Positions 38,647-48,367 of a DNA stretch of 64,000 nucleotides are shown in pieces. Origin of the DNA: GAS188 sp963794475 (lineage in GTDB: Bacteria; Pseudomonadota; Alphaproteobacteria; Rhizobiales; Beijerinckiaceae); assembly GCA_963794475.1 (NCBI GenBank), contig CAWCDW010000002.1, positions 248,001 through 312,000 of the forward strand, read 5' to 3'. The notes below the pieces were generated by a model. The model had not been told where the DNA came from. It worked only from the letters and a program-made list of their open reading frames with translations, and searched no databases. Each line of letters opens with the position of its first letter. Within the stretch, counting starts at the first letter, position 1. The translations under genes were made by a program, and so were the position numbers.

Positions 38647-39384
38647 ATGTCGACGATCGAGATTCGCGCCATCCACAAGAGCTTCGGTGAGCATCACGTG
38701 CTCCGCGGCATTTCGGCGAACGTCTCAAAGGGCGAGGTGGTGTGCATCATCGGACCCTCGGGCTCCGGGAAATCCACGATCTTGCGCTGCATCAACGGGC
38801 TCGAGAGCTATGATCGGGGCGAAATTCTCGTGGCGGGCCACCGCGTCGACCGCCAGCACCCCGGCATTCGAAAAGTGCGGATGGAAGTCGCGATGGTCTT
38901 CCAGCGCTTCAATCTCTTCCCGCACCGCACGGCCCTCGAAAACGTGATCGAGGGTCCAATTCACGTAAAAAAGGAGGGCCGTGCGCCGGCGATCGCACGC
39001 GGTCGCGCGCTTCTCGGACGCGTCGGCCTCGCCGACAAGGCGGACGCCTATCCGCCGAAGCTTTCCGGTGGCCAGCAACAGCGTGTCGCCATCGCCAGGG
39101 CGCTTGCCATGCAGCCTCAAGCGATTTTGTTCGATGAGCCTACCTCGGCGCTCGATCCGGAGCTCGTGGGTGAGGTGCTTTCCGTGATGCGCTCCCTTGC
39201 GGACGAGGGGATGACCATGGTGGTCGTCACCCATGAGATCAGCTTCGCGCGCGAAGTCGCCGATCGAGTGGTCTTCATCGATGGCGGGGTGATCGTCGAA
39301 GAGGGGGCGGCGAAGTCCGTGCTCGCCGCGCCCCAGCACCTGCGCACCCAGGATTTCCTGCGCCGTATCCTGCATCCCTTATGA
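38647..39384 (+). CDS. Amino acid ABC transporter ATP-binding protein
   Basis: The 245-residue GlnQ/HisP-type ATPase has Walker A GPSGSGKSTILRCI, the Q-loop MVFQRFNLFPH, signature LSGGQQQRVAIARAL, Walker B AILFDEPTSALDPEL and the switch His in VVTHEISFAREV. It starts 10 bases after the permease stop, completing a three-gene importer operon. Confidence 0.95.
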   Translation: MSTIEIRAIHKSFGEHHVLRGISANVSKGEVVCIIGPSGSGKSTILRCINGLESYDRGEILVAGHRVDRQHPGIRKVRMEVAMVFQRFNLFPHRTALENVIEGPIHVKKEGRAPAIARGRALLGRVGLADKADAYPPKLSGGQQQRVAIARALAMQPQAILFDEPTSALDPELVGEVLSVMRSLADEGMTMVVVTHEISFAREVADRVVFIDGGVIVEEGAAKSVLAAPQHLRTQDFLRRILHPL

Positions 39385-39433
39385 GCGAGAGGGGTCGCCT
39401 CGCCGGGCGTCGTCAATGAGATCCGGTACCGCG

Positions 39434-39482
39434 CCGGCGGTCTCGCATGGCCTTCGCCATGCGGTCCCCTATTGGCCGCCGG
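39434..39482. terminator. Nested inverted repeat between convergent genes
   Basis: An 8-bp inner stem CGCATGGC/GCCATGCG (39444-39451 with 39456-39463) has the loop CTTC. It is enclosed by CCGGCGG/CCGCCGG (39434-39440 with 39476-39482) and lies directly against the glpX stop, between convergent operons. No T-run is visible, so bidirectional termination is a guess from position and structure. Confidence 0.35.
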
Positions 39483-40481
39483 TTACCCGAGATGGAACTT
39501 CTCGAATTCGCGATGCTCGGCCTTGATGCGCCTGACCGTGCCCGTGGCCGAGCGATAGACGACCGTCTCGGTCTCGATCACGTCCTTGCCGAAGCGCACG
39601 CCCGACAACAGCGCGCCGTCCGTGACGCCGGTCGCCGCGACGATCACATCGCCCGAGGCGAGATCGAGGAGGTTGTATTTGCGCTTGGGATTTTTGACGC
39701 CCATCTCGGCCGCGCGAGCCCGCTTCTCGGGCGTATCGAGGATCAAGCGGCCCTGCATCTGCCCGCCGACGCAGCGTAGCGCACCCGCGGCTAGCACGCC
39801 TTCCGGCGCCGCGCCGATGCCCATATAGATATCGATGCCCGTCTCCTCGGGCTTGCTGGTGAAGATCACGCCCGCTACATCGCCATCCGTGATCAAACGG
39901 ATGCCGGCGCCTAGCGCCCGCACGCGCGAAATCAGCTCGGCGTGGCGCGGCCGGTCGAGAATGAGCGCCGTGACCTCGCTCGGCGAGCCGCCCTTCGCCT
40001 TGGCGAGAGCGCGGATATTCTCCTCGGGCGTCGCATCGAGATCGACCGTGCCTTCCGGGTAGCCCGGTCCGATCGCGATCTTCTCCATGTAGACGTCGGG
40101 GGCATTGAGCAGCGTGCCATGCTCCGCCATCGCCATCACGGCGATCGAGCCCGGCATGTCTTTGGCGCAAAGCGTCGTTCCCTCCAAGGGGTCGACCGCG
40201 ATGTCGACCTTCGGTCCCTTGCCGTTGCCGACCTTCTCGCCGATGAAGAGCATCGGGGCTTCGTCGCGCTCCCCCTCCCCGATCACCACCGTTCCGTCGA
40301 TCTGGAGCTTGTTCAGCTCGCGCCGCATGGCGTCGACCGCCGCTTGATCCGCCGCTTTCTCGTCGCCTCGCCCTCGCAGGCGGGCGGAAGCGACGGCGGC
40401 GCGTTCGGTGACGCGCACGAGCTCCAGGGTGAGGATGCGTTCGATGATCTTGTCGGATCGAACCGTGATGGCCTCGCGCAT
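39483..40481 (-). CDS. glpX: Class II fructose-1,6-bisphosphatase
   Basis: The 332-residue product is GlpX: DGTVVIGEGERDEAPMLF, IAVDPLEGTTLCAKD with the metal-binding acidic residues, and GRLILDTPEKRARAAEMG. It hydrolyses fructose-1,6-bisphosphate in gluconeogenesis and the Calvin or RuMP sugar cycles. The start MREAITVRSDKIIERI follows GAGGAAG and is preferred over an ATG 16 codons upstream. It lies 51 bases after hom, a conserved alphaproteobacterial order. Confidence 0.95.
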   Translation of the reverse strand: MREAITVRSDKIIERILTLELVRVTERAAVASARLRGRGDEKAADQAAVDAMRRELNKLQIDGTVVIGEGERDEAPMLFIGEKVGNGKGPKVDIAVDPLEGTTLCAKDMPGSIAVMAMAEHGTLLNAPDVYMEKIAIGPGYPEGTVDLDATPEENIRALAKAKGGSPSEVTALILDRPRHAELISRVRALGAGIRLITDGDVAGVIFTSKPEETGIDIYMGIGAAPEGVLAAGALRCVGGQMQGRLILDTPEKRARAAEMGVKNPKRKYNLLDLASGDVIVAATGVTDGALLSGVRFGKDVIETETVVYRSATGTVRRIKAEHREFEKFHLG

Positions 40482-40532
40482 GGAGTGTCTTCCTCGTGAC
40501 GGAACGCTTTTGATCGGGGCGAGCGGCAAGCG

Positions 40533-41867
40533 CTATTCGCGCTCGATGCGGATCACCTGAGGCGGCTCGGCGATGTGCCCGTCCGCCGTCACCGCGTCAA
40601 GGGCGACCCGGATGGCGCTCTCCGCCGTCGCGTAGGTAATGAGAACCACCGGAACCGCGCTCTCGGCACCGTTGCGGGCGAGCGACGTGGCGGCCTGGCG
40701 CGCCCGGCCCTTCTGCAAAATGCTCTCGAGCGAGATCTTCTGCTCGGCGAAACGTGTGGCGATGGCGGCCGCCGCGCCCGGATGGTCATAAACCGAGAGG
40801 CGAACGTAATAACCGCCCTCGTGGCGCTGCATCGGGGCTCGCATCGGCTCGGCGAGCGCGTCGACCGGAAGGCCGAAGGGCGGCGCCAGGCGCCCGCGCG
40901 CGATGTCGGTGATGTCGGCAACGACCGCCGAGGCCGTGGCCTCGCCGCCGGCGCCGGGCCCGACGAGCGTGATTTCGCGCACCGCGTCCGCGTCGATGGT
41001 GACCGCATTCGTCACGCCCATCACCTCGGCGATGGCCGCGCCCTTCGCCACCATGGTCGGGTGCACGCGCTGTTCCACGCCGTTCGCGGTGCGCACCGCG
41101 ACGCCGAGGAGCTTGATGCGGAAGCCGAGCTCATCGGCCATCGCGAGATCGAGCGGGGTGATGGAGGCGATCCCCTCCACATGGATGGCATCGGCATCGA
41201 TGCGGGTGCCGAAGGCGAGGCTGGTGAGGATCGCGAGCTTATGAGCGGTGTCGAAGCCGCCGACATCGAAGGTCGGGTCCGCTTCCGCATAGCCGAGGCC
41301 CTGAGCGTCGGCGAGAACCTCCGCGAAGGCGAGCTTCTCAGTTTCCATGCGGGTGAGGATGTAATTGCAAGTGCCGTTGAGGATGCCCTGGATTCGGGTG
41401 ATCTCATTGCCGGAAAGCGCTTCACGCAGCGTCTTGATGATCGGGATGCCGCCGGCGACCGCGGCCTCGAAGGCGAGCGGAACACCTGCCTTCTCGGCAG
41501 CCCTTGCGAGCTCGGTGCCATGCTTTGCGAGCAAGGCTTTGTTGGCGGTCACCACGCCTTTTCCCGCCTTGATCGCGGCCTCGATCATCCGATGCGCCGG
41601 CCCGTCCTCCCCGCCGATGAGCTCGACGACGAGATCGAGCTCAGGCGCGCGCGCAAGCGCGACCGGATCGTCGAACCATGCAACGCCACCAAGATCGATC
41701 CCGCGATCGCGCGATCGATGTCGCGCCGTGACCGCCGAAAGCACGATCTCCCGCCCGGCAAGGCGCGAAAGCGCCATGCGCCGCGTCGCCAGAATGCGCG
41801 CCACGGCAGAACCGACGGTCCCGAGGCCGGCAAGGCCGAGGCGAAGAGGAGCTTTGTCTTGAGGCAT
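40533..41867 (-). CDS. hom: Homoserine dehydrogenase
   Basis: The 444-residue enzyme has an N-terminal Rossmann motif (LGLAGLGTVGSAVARIL) and the catalytic region (TANKALLAKHG, GILNGTCNYILTRME, QGLGYAEADPTFDVGGFDTA). A C-terminal ACT domain (SVYDHPGAAAAIATRF, EQKISLESILQ) probably gives threonine feedback control. It reduces aspartate semialdehyde to homoserine for Thr, Met and Ile. The start MPQDKAPLRLGL is chosen by family; 106 upstream codons in frame look non-coding. Confidence 0.95.
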   Translation of the reverse strand: MPQDKAPLRLGLAGLGTVGSAVARILATRRMALSRLAGREIVLSAVTARHRSRDRGIDLGGVAWFDDPVALARAPELDLVVELIGGEDGPAHRMIEAAIKAGKGVVTANKALLAKHGTELARAAEKAGVPLAFEAAVAGGIPIIKTLREALSGNEITRIQGILNGTCNYILTRMETEKLAFAEVLADAQGLGYAEADPTFDVGGFDTAHKLAILTSLAFGTRIDADAIHVEGIASITPLDLAMADELGFRIKLLGVAVRTANGVEQRVHPTMVAKGAAIAEVMGVTNAVTIDADAVREITLVGPGAGGEATASAVVADITDIARGRLAPPFGLPVDALAEPMRAPMQRHEGGYYVRLSVYDHPGAAAAIATRFAEQKISLESILQKGRARQAATSLARNGAESAVPVVLITYATAESAIRVALDAVTADGHIAEPPQVIRIERE

Positions 41868-41947
41868 GAGAGGATCAAATGAGGTCGAGGCGGCGCTTGT
41901 GCCCCATGCGGGACTTCGAGGCAAGGCACGGCACGACGGCGGAAAGA

Positions 41948-43123
41948 TCAGAGCGAGGCCGGACGCAAGCGTCCGGCGCATTCGCTCAAGCTCGTCACGC
42001 CGAGTAGGCCGACCGTGCGGTCGATTTCCTCCTGCAAAATGGACAGCGCGTGCTTCGCGCCCTCCTCTCCGCCGGCCGCCAAGCCATAAAGGGTGGCGCG
42101 ACCGAGCAGCACGAGACGCGCGCCAAGCCCGATCGCCTTCACAACGTCGGTGCCGCGCCGGAAGCCGCCGTCGACCATCACGCAAAGCCGCGTGCCGACC
42201 GCTTCCACGATATCGGGAAGCACCTCGATCGGGGAAACGGAACCGTCAAGCTGACGCGCGCCATGGTTCGAGACCACGATGCCGTCGACGCCAGCATCCG
42301 CGATGCGACGCGCGTCCTCGACGTCGAGAACTCCCTTCACCACGAGCTTTCGCGGCCAGATGCTCTTGAGCCAGGCGATCTCCTTGAAGGTGATCGAGGG
42401 GTCCATTTGTTGCACCAGGAAGGCGCGCGTGCGTACCGGATTGGCGTTTCGGCCGGGCAAGAATTCGCGAATATTTTCAAAGATCGGCAGGCCATCGGGC
42501 ACGAGCACGTCCCAAATCCAGCGCGCATGCTTCAAAACCTCGAGCTTGCTCGAGAGCCGCAAGTGTCCCGGCCGGATGTAATGGCGCCTGTCCCATTCGC
42601 GATTGCCGAAGACGACCGTGTCCGTGGTGAGCACGAGCGCTTCGCACCCCGCCGCCGCCGCGCGCGCCACGATGGCCTCGGTCACGGCGCGATCCTTGAG
42701 CATGTAGAGCTGCATCCAATGGCGTCCGCCTGCGCCTTCCGCAACCGTCTCGAGCCTCAGCGTCGAGACGGTGCTTTGGATAAAGGGGATACCGAACCCG
42801 GCGGCGGCGTGGGCGAGCGCAAGATCGCCCCGATGCGCGAAGAGGCCGCTCGATCCGGTAGGCGCGATCGCGAGCGGCAGGGGCAACTTCCTGCCGAAGA
42901 CTTCGACCGAAAGATCGCGCTGTGAAACATCGGTGAGGGTTCTCGGGACGAAGGCAACGCGCTCGAAAGCCTTGCGGTTGCGGCGCAGCGTAACCTCGTC
43001 CTCGGCGCCGCCCTCGAGATATTCGAGCGCGAAGGCCGGCAAACGGCGCCGCGCGAGGGCACGCAGCTCCTCGATCGTGATTGCCTTGCGAAAATCGCGG
43101 TTCGAATGGAATTGACGCTGCAT
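41948..43123 (-). CDS. FMN-dependent alpha-hydroxy acid dehydrogenase (lactate dehydrogenase-like)
   Basis: The 391-residue TIM-barrel flavoenzyme has family motifs: LAIAPTGSSGLFAHRGDLAL, the FMN-binding TTDTVVFGNREWDRR, the catalytic His in VVSNHGARQLDGSVSPIEVL, and DGGFRRGTDVVKAIGLGA. The family oxidises L-lactate, glycolate or mandelate to the 2-oxo acid and passes electrons to quinone or O2. The sequence is closest to LldD-type lactate dehydrogenases, but specificity is not certain. The start at 43123 follows AGAGAGG. Confidence 0.9.
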   Translation of the reverse strand: MQRQFHSNRDFRKAITIEELRALARRRLPAFALEYLEGGAEDEVTLRRNRKAFERVAFVPRTLTDVSQRDLSVEVFGRKLPLPLAIAPTGSSGLFAHRGDLALAHAAAGFGIPFIQSTVSTLRLETVAEGAGGRHWMQLYMLKDRAVTEAIVARAAAAGCEALVLTTDTVVFGNREWDRRHYIRPGHLRLSSKLEVLKHARWIWDVLVPDGLPIFENIREFLPGRNANPVRTRAFLVQQMDPSITFKEIAWLKSIWPRKLVVKGVLDVEDARRIADAGVDGIVVSNHGARQLDGSVSPIEVLPDIVEAVGTRLCVMVDGGFRRGTDVVKAIGLGARLVLLGRATLYGLAAGGEEGAKHALSILQEEIDRTVGLLGVTSLSECAGRLRPASL

Positions 43124-43306
43124 GCTGCCTCTCTGGTCACGCCGGGCGGAGCTCGACGGGCGCGCTCCGCTTTTCGTAACCGGATGCGATGCTATGGTAG
43201 CGGGCGTCAATAGTGCGCCTGTCCAAGAAACTGAGCGAAACCCTTCGAGATTCACGCAATTGTCTCACGTGCTGCACATCCGTCCCTCGATCCCTGGGTA
43301 TTTTCC

Positions 43307-44518
43307 GTGAGCGCCGCCACGCCGTCTCGGGCGGCGCGGACGGCCGCCGTGCTCGCCACCATGCTTGACCGGCGATCAATGTCCTCGCGGGCTCGCCTCT
43401 ACCGGCGCGCGGAGGCGACGCTCATCCTGATCGGCCTTCTCGCGATGATCGTCATGACGACGCCGAGCGTTGCCGAGGCCGCCCGCTCCCTGGCGTCGGG
43501 TGGGCTCATCATCATCATGGCGCTCTTCCTCATCGATGCCGCGGTGCGGCTCGCGTTCAGCCGGGCGATCACGGCGCATGAGCGGCTGGAGACCGAGGAT
43601 GGGGACACCGCGCGCTGGGTCGGCACGGCCTGGGGAGCGCTCGACGTGCTCACAATTCTGCCGATGGCGATCGCGGCGCCTTTCTACTGGACGCCCTCGG
43701 GTGCCCCCCTCCTTGCATCGCTCTGGCTCTTGCGGTTCGCGCGCTATTCGCGCGGCGGGCGCATCTTGACGACGGTGATCCTTCGCGAACGCGAGCCGAT
43801 CCTCGGCGTGCTCTTGCTCTTCGGGATGGTGCTGACCGGCGGCGCGGTTCTCGGCTATCTCGCGGAGCGGCACGCCCAGCCCGGCGTCTTCACCAGCGTC
43901 GGCACCGCGCTTTGGTGGGCGATCACTACCCTCACCACCACGGGCTATGGCGACATGGTGCCGATCACGCCGCTCGGGCGAATGGTCGGAGGCGCCGTCA
44001 TGATCGGCGGCCTCGGGACGATCAGTCTTCTTGCCGGTATTCTCGCGACCGGTTTCGCGGCCGAGCTGAAGCGGACCGAGTTCTTGCGAAGCTGGGACAT
44101 GATCTCGAAGGTGTCCTTTTTCGAGAACGCCGGCGCGGCGACCATCGCCGATGTCGCTTCCCTTCTTCGGCCGCGCGATTTTCCGGCGCGGTCGGTCGTC
44201 ACGAGGCGAGGACAACCTGGCGACTGCATGTATTTCATCGTCGATGGCGAGGTCGAGATCTTGATCGAGCCGAAGCCTGTTCGCCTCGGGCCTGGCGCTT
44301 TTTTCGGCGAAATCGCCATCTTGACGGGAGCGCCGCGCAACGCGACGGTGATCACCACCAAGGTGACGCAGCTCCTCAGCCTCGACATCGCCGATTTCCG
44401 AGCGCTTGCCGCGAGCCGTCCCGAGCTCACCGACCTCATCCGCAAGGAAGCCGATCTGCGTTTGGGTAAGGGCACCGACCCAGAGGCCGGAGATGCTCCC
44501 TCCGACGCCAAGCCCTGA
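43307..44518 (+). CDS. Cyclic nucleotide-gated potassium channel
   Basis: The 403-residue protein has six membrane segments with the K+ selectivity filter TLTTTGYGDMVP (about 206-212), then a C-terminal cyclic-nucleotide-binding domain (about 265-385). That domain contains PGDCMYFIVDGEVEIL and the phosphate-binding cassette FFGEIAILTGAPRNATV. Layout and short linker match the Mesorhizobium MlotiK1-type channels. The GTG start is at 43307 and the first 35 residues are polar. It converges on the SSS-histidine kinase gene. Confidence 0.92.
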   Translation: MSAATPSRAARTAAVLATMLDRRSMSSRARLYRRAEATLILIGLLAMIVMTTPSVAEAARSLASGGLIIIMALFLIDAAVRLAFSRAITAHERLETEDGDTARWVGTAWGALDVLTILPMAIAAPFYWTPSGAPLLASLWLLRFARYSRGGRILTTVILREREPILGVLLLFGMVLTGGAVLGYLAERHAQPGVFTSVGTALWWAITTLTTTGYGDMVPITPLGRMVGGAVMIGGLGTISLLAGILATGFAAELKRTEFLRSWDMISKVSFFENAGAATIADVASLLRPRDFPARSVVTRRGQPGDCMYFIVDGEVEILIEPKPVRLGPGAFFGEIAILTGAPRNATVITTKVTQLLSLDIADFRALAASRPELTDLIRKEADLRLGKGTDPEAGDAPSDAKP

Positions 44519-44593
44519 AGCTTTTTTCGCGAAGCCGTGGCAACGCGAAGAGCGTCTCGCGGAGGAAGGCTTGAACGAAAAACTGAGCTCGCG

Positions 44594-47500
44594 TCACTCC
44601 GCGGCCGCAAGCGCCGCGGCCTTGCGAGTCAGCAGCGCCCGGAGCGCCGCGGGCTTCAAAGGCTTGTGCAGAAGGTCCACGTCTTCGGAAGCGGCCCTGT
44701 GCTTCAAGCCCCGATCGCGATCGGCGGTGATCAAGAGGGCGGGGATCTGAGTGCCGAAACGCGCTCGCAGCGCCGCGATCGCAGCGAGCCCGTTGGAGTC
44801 ATCGAGATGGTAATCGGCGATGATGAAATGGGGAGCTCCTGCCTCCGCGAGGCGGCGCATCGCGCCTTGTGCGTCCGTCGCCACGACGCAGACGCAGCCC
44901 CACCCCTCGAGCAGCGCCCGCATGCCGGAAAGAATTGAAGGCTCGTTGTCGATGACGACAATGCGCATCCCGGCATGGTCGCCGCTTTGGCGCAGGGCGA
45001 TCCGGCGCGGAGCCGGGCGCCGCGGCATTTCGGAAGTCGCGGGAAGCGAAAGGCGGAACACCGACCCGCGTCCGGGCGCGGACCGCACATCGAGCGGCGT
45101 CGCGAGAAGATCGGCGATCCGGCGCACGATCGAGAGCCCAAGACCGAGTCCCTGGGCTTGTCGCGCGCCTTCCGGCAAACGCTTGAACTCCTCGAAGATC
45201 GCGCCTTGCTGGGTCTCTGCGATGCCCACTCCGCTATCCCAGACCTCGAGGACGACGCGCCCGCCGCGTCGGCGCGCACCGACAAGCACGCCGCCGGCGC
45301 TCGTGTATTTGATCGCGTTCGACAACAGATTTTGCAACAGGCGCCTGAGCAGCAGCCGGTCGGTACGCACGATCGCGCCCGATTTGCCGACGCGCAGCTT
45401 CAGGCCCTTTGCCGCCGCATGCGGAGCAAATTCGCGTTCGAGCTCGCGTAGCAGCTCGTCGAGCTGCAGCGGCACCATCTCGGATCGCATGGCGCCCGCG
45501 TCGAATTTGGCGATGTCGAGCAGCTCGGAGATGATGCCCTCGACCACCTCGAGCGACCCGTCCACATGGCTTGCAAGTTTCGCGGCACCGGCGGCACGCG
45601 GGCGCTCGGCGAAAGCGGAAGCGTAGAGACGCGCGGCGTTCAGGGGCTGGAGGATGTCGTGGCTCGCCGCGGCGAGGAAGCGCGTCTTCGAAGCGTTCGC
45701 CTCCTCTGCCAGCGCCTTGGCGCGAATGAGCTCGGCATTGAGGCGCTCGAGCTCGCGGGTGCGTTCCTTGACACGCCCTTCGAGCGTCTCATTGGCGATC
45801 GCCAGCTCCTCCTGTGCGGCGACGCTTGCCGTGACATCGGTGTAAGTCGTCACCACGCCGCCATCCGGAAGCGGGTTGGACCAGACCTCGATCACGGCGC
45901 GCGAGGGATAAAGGCGCAGCCTTACCGGATCGGTGCCTTCGAAGAAGCTTCGAACCCGCATCTCGACGAACACGTCAGCGTCGCCTTCGCCATAAAGGCC
46001 TCGCCGCGCGTTGAAGCGCACGATCTCGTCGAGCTTCATGCCGGCCTTCACGAGGTTCTGCGGCATATCGTAAAGCTCGAGCCAGGCTTGGTTCCAGGCG
46101 AGGAGGTGCCGGTCCTTGTCGAACACGGTAATCCCTTGCCGGGCATGATCGAGCGCGTGCTGCAGCAAATCGCGCTTGTGCTGCAAGGCGGCCGATGTAT
46201 CGCCGAGAAGCTGGAGGGCATCGCGGCTCGAGACGGTCGGGCGACGGGTGAGCAAGGCAAGCACGAGGCGGGCGGAGGAAGCGCCGATCGCCGAGGACAG
46301 AAGATGCTCGACCCGGCGCACGAGCTCGATATCGGCGGGCGCGCCGGGCGCCGCGGCCGAGCCGGAACCGCCCAGGAAGCTCTCGAAAGCGCGCCTTGCG
46401 CGATCGGGCCCGAGAAATCGCGCAACCGTGTCGCGCAGCTCCGCGATGCTGACCCTTTCGCGCCGAGCGAAGAGCGGCGGGCTCTGGCGAGCCTTGCGGT
46501 TGAGGAAAACCCCCGCTTGGGCGCGCTCCATTCTCGTCAACCCTCGGCTGAGAGAGCCGAGCACGAGGGCCACGACATTTGCCGCGAGGCTCCAAAGGAC
46601 GCCATGCGTCAACGGGGGAAGCCGAAGCCCGAAAAGATGCTCGGGACGAAGCCAGGCCATGCCCATCGGGCCTTGCGCGATGAGGAGATCGAGCCCGTGG
46701 CGCGAGCCGGCGAAACTCGGCAGTAGCAAGGTGTAGATCCAGGTCGCACTGCCCGCGATGAGCGCGGCGAGCGCGCCTCGCGCATTGGCGCGGCGCCAAA
46801 ACAGCGCCGCGAGGAAGCTTGGGAAAATCTGGGCGATCGCGGCGAAGGACAAAAGGCCGATGGCCGCGAGCGCTTCCCCGCGCGCGCTGCGAAAGTACAG
46901 ATAGCCGAGCATCACCACCGCGAAGATCGCGACGCGGCGAACCGCGAGAATGAGACCCGTCATGTCGCCGGTGAGGGCGTTTCCGCCGGTCGCGCTGCCG
47001 GGTGTTTCGAGCAGGTGGCGGCGGGCCGAGTGGAACCGAAGCACGAGTGGCACGGCGAGGTGGTTCGAGATCATGATGGCGACCGCGATCGAATCGACGA
47101 TCACCATTGCGGTCGAAGCCGAGAGGCCGCCGATGAACGCGATAAGCGCGGTGAGCGTTTCGCCGCGGCTGAGAGGGACCGCAAGCAGCAGCAAAGCGTT
47201 GTCGGAACCGCCCTGAGGCGCAACTGCGAGGCCCGCGGCGGCAATCGGCAACACGAGGAGGTTGATGAGCAGGAGATAAAGCGGGAACATCCAGCGGGAA
47301 CGCTTGATGTCATTGATGTCGCGGTTCTCGACGAAGGTGACGTGAAACTGTCGAGGCAGGAGAAGGATGGCCGCGACCGAGAGGCCGGCCATGGTCAGAA
47401 AGTTCACCGGATCGGTGAGGCGCCAGGGCTGAAACCGTGCTTGTGCCTCGGCCACGGCGGCCGGCAGTCGGCCGAGAAAGGCGGGCGCGACGATTACGAG

Positions 47501-48139
47501 GCCAACGATCAGGAAGGCGCAAAGCTTGACGATCGCCTCCATGGCGATGGCGAGCATCAGCCCATCTTGGTGCTCCGTTGCGTCGATATGACGGGTGCCG
47601 AAGGCGACGGCGAAGCCCGACAGGACGAGCGCCACTATCAGCGAGAGATCGCCAAAAAGCAGGAGCGCTCCCGTGTCGGCGCCGCCTTCGAGGCTCGCGA
47701 GCAGCGCCGTGAGCGATGCCGAAACCGCCTTTAGCTGCAAGGCGATGTAGGGGATGACGGCTACCAGCGCGATGAGGGCGACCGCCGCCGCCACGAACTC
47801 GTTCTTGCCGTAGCGGGCGGCGATCAGATCGGCGATCGAGGTCGAGTTTTGCGACTTCGCGAGGCGCGCGATGCGGGTGAGGAGCCGGGTGCCGAAAAGA
47901 AAGACGAGGACCGGCCCCACATAGATGCCGAGAAAGGCGATTCCATTGATCGAGGCGAAATCAACCGAACCGTAGATGGTCCACGAGGTGCAATAGACGC
48001 TCAGGCATAGTGCGTACACGGTGGCGCGCGAGCGTCCCGAAAGCCAGGGCTTTCCGCCCCGATCGCCAAATTGCGCGACCACGAAGAGGAAGCACAAATA
48101 GACGAGCGCCGAGAGGATGACCGTCCAGCTGGCGATCAT
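44594..48139 (-). CDS. Hybrid sensor histidine kinase with sodium/solute symporter-like N-terminus
   Basis: This 1181-residue protein fuses an SSS-family membrane domain (about residues 1-540, 12-13 segments) to a PAS domain (about 655-775, HARQGITVFDKDRHLLAWN). The kinase follows, with an H-box ASHDILQPLNAARLY (His near 825) and HATPase motifs (LLSNAIKYTSAGG, WDSGVGIA, GLGLGLSIVRRI). A C-terminal receiver (about 1055-1181) has its Asp in FIIADYHLDDSNG. The architecture matches the CbrA/CrbS/NahK-like group, thought to couple solute uptake or sensing to phosphorelay. No partner regulator gene is adjacent. Confidence 0.93.
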   Translation of the reverse strand: MIASWTVILSALVYLCFLFVVAQFGDRGGKPWLSGRSRATVYALCLSVYCTSWTIYGSVDFASINGIAFLGIYVGPVLVFLFGTRLLTRIARLAKSQNSTSIADLIAARYGKNEFVAAAVALIALVAVIPYIALQLKAVSASLTALLASLEGGADTGALLLFGDLSLIVALVLSGFAVAFGTRHIDATEHQDGLMLAIAMEAIVKLCAFLIVGLVIVAPAFLGRLPAAVAEAQARFQPWRLTDPVNFLTMAGLSVAAILLLPRQFHVTFVENRDINDIKRSRWMFPLYLLLINLLVLPIAAAGLAVAPQGGSDNALLLLAVPLSRGETLTALIAFIGGLSASTAMVIVDSIAVAIMISNHLAVPLVLRFHSARRHLLETPGSATGGNALTGDMTGLILAVRRVAIFAVVMLGYLYFRSARGEALAAIGLLSFAAIAQIFPSFLAALFWRRANARGALAALIAGSATWIYTLLLPSFAGSRHGLDLLIAQGPMGMAWLRPEHLFGLRLPPLTHGVLWSLAANVVALVLGSLSRGLTRMERAQAGVFLNRKARQSPPLFARRERVSIAELRDTVARFLGPDRARRAFESFLGGSGSAAAPGAPADIELVRRVEHLLSSAIGASSARLVLALLTRRPTVSSRDALQLLGDTSAALQHKRDLLQHALDHARQGITVFDKDRHLLAWNQAWLELYDMPQNLVKAGMKLDEIVRFNARRGLYGEGDADVFVEMRVRSFFEGTDPVRLRLYPSRAVIEVWSNPLPDGGVVTTYTDVTASVAAQEELAIANETLEGRVKERTRELERLNAELIRAKALAEEANASKTRFLAAASHDILQPLNAARLYASAFAERPRAAGAAKLASHVDGSLEVVEGIISELLDIAKFDAGAMRSEMVPLQLDELLRELEREFAPHAAAKGLKLRVGKSGAIVRTDRLLLRRLLQNLLSNAIKYTSAGGVLVGARRRGGRVVLEVWDSGVGIAETQQGAIFEEFKRLPEGARQAQGLGLGLSIVRRIADLLATPLDVRSAPGRGSVFRLSLPATSEMPRRPAPRRIALRQSGDHAGMRIVVIDNEPSILSGMRALLEGWGCVCVVATDAQGAMRRLAEAGAPHFIIADYHLDDSNGLAAIAALRARFGTQIPALLITADRDRGLKHRAASEDVDLLHKPLKPAALRALLTRKAAALAAAE

Positions 48140-48367
48140 AGTGCCTCACCTCACATTCCGCACGGCGCAAGCCCCCGCGCCGCCCGGGAATGCCTTTTGC
48201 CACAAGAGCGCCTGATGACGAAGCCCGCCATCTTCTGCGGAAGCCGATTTTGCCATTAACCGCACCTGCCGCAACGCATTGACCTTCTCCCCGGCGCCCC
48301 CCTAACGTCCCTCTCCGGTCGGGTGGCTTTGCGCTTCGCGGCAATCCGAGGAGGTCCGGAGGGCCGC

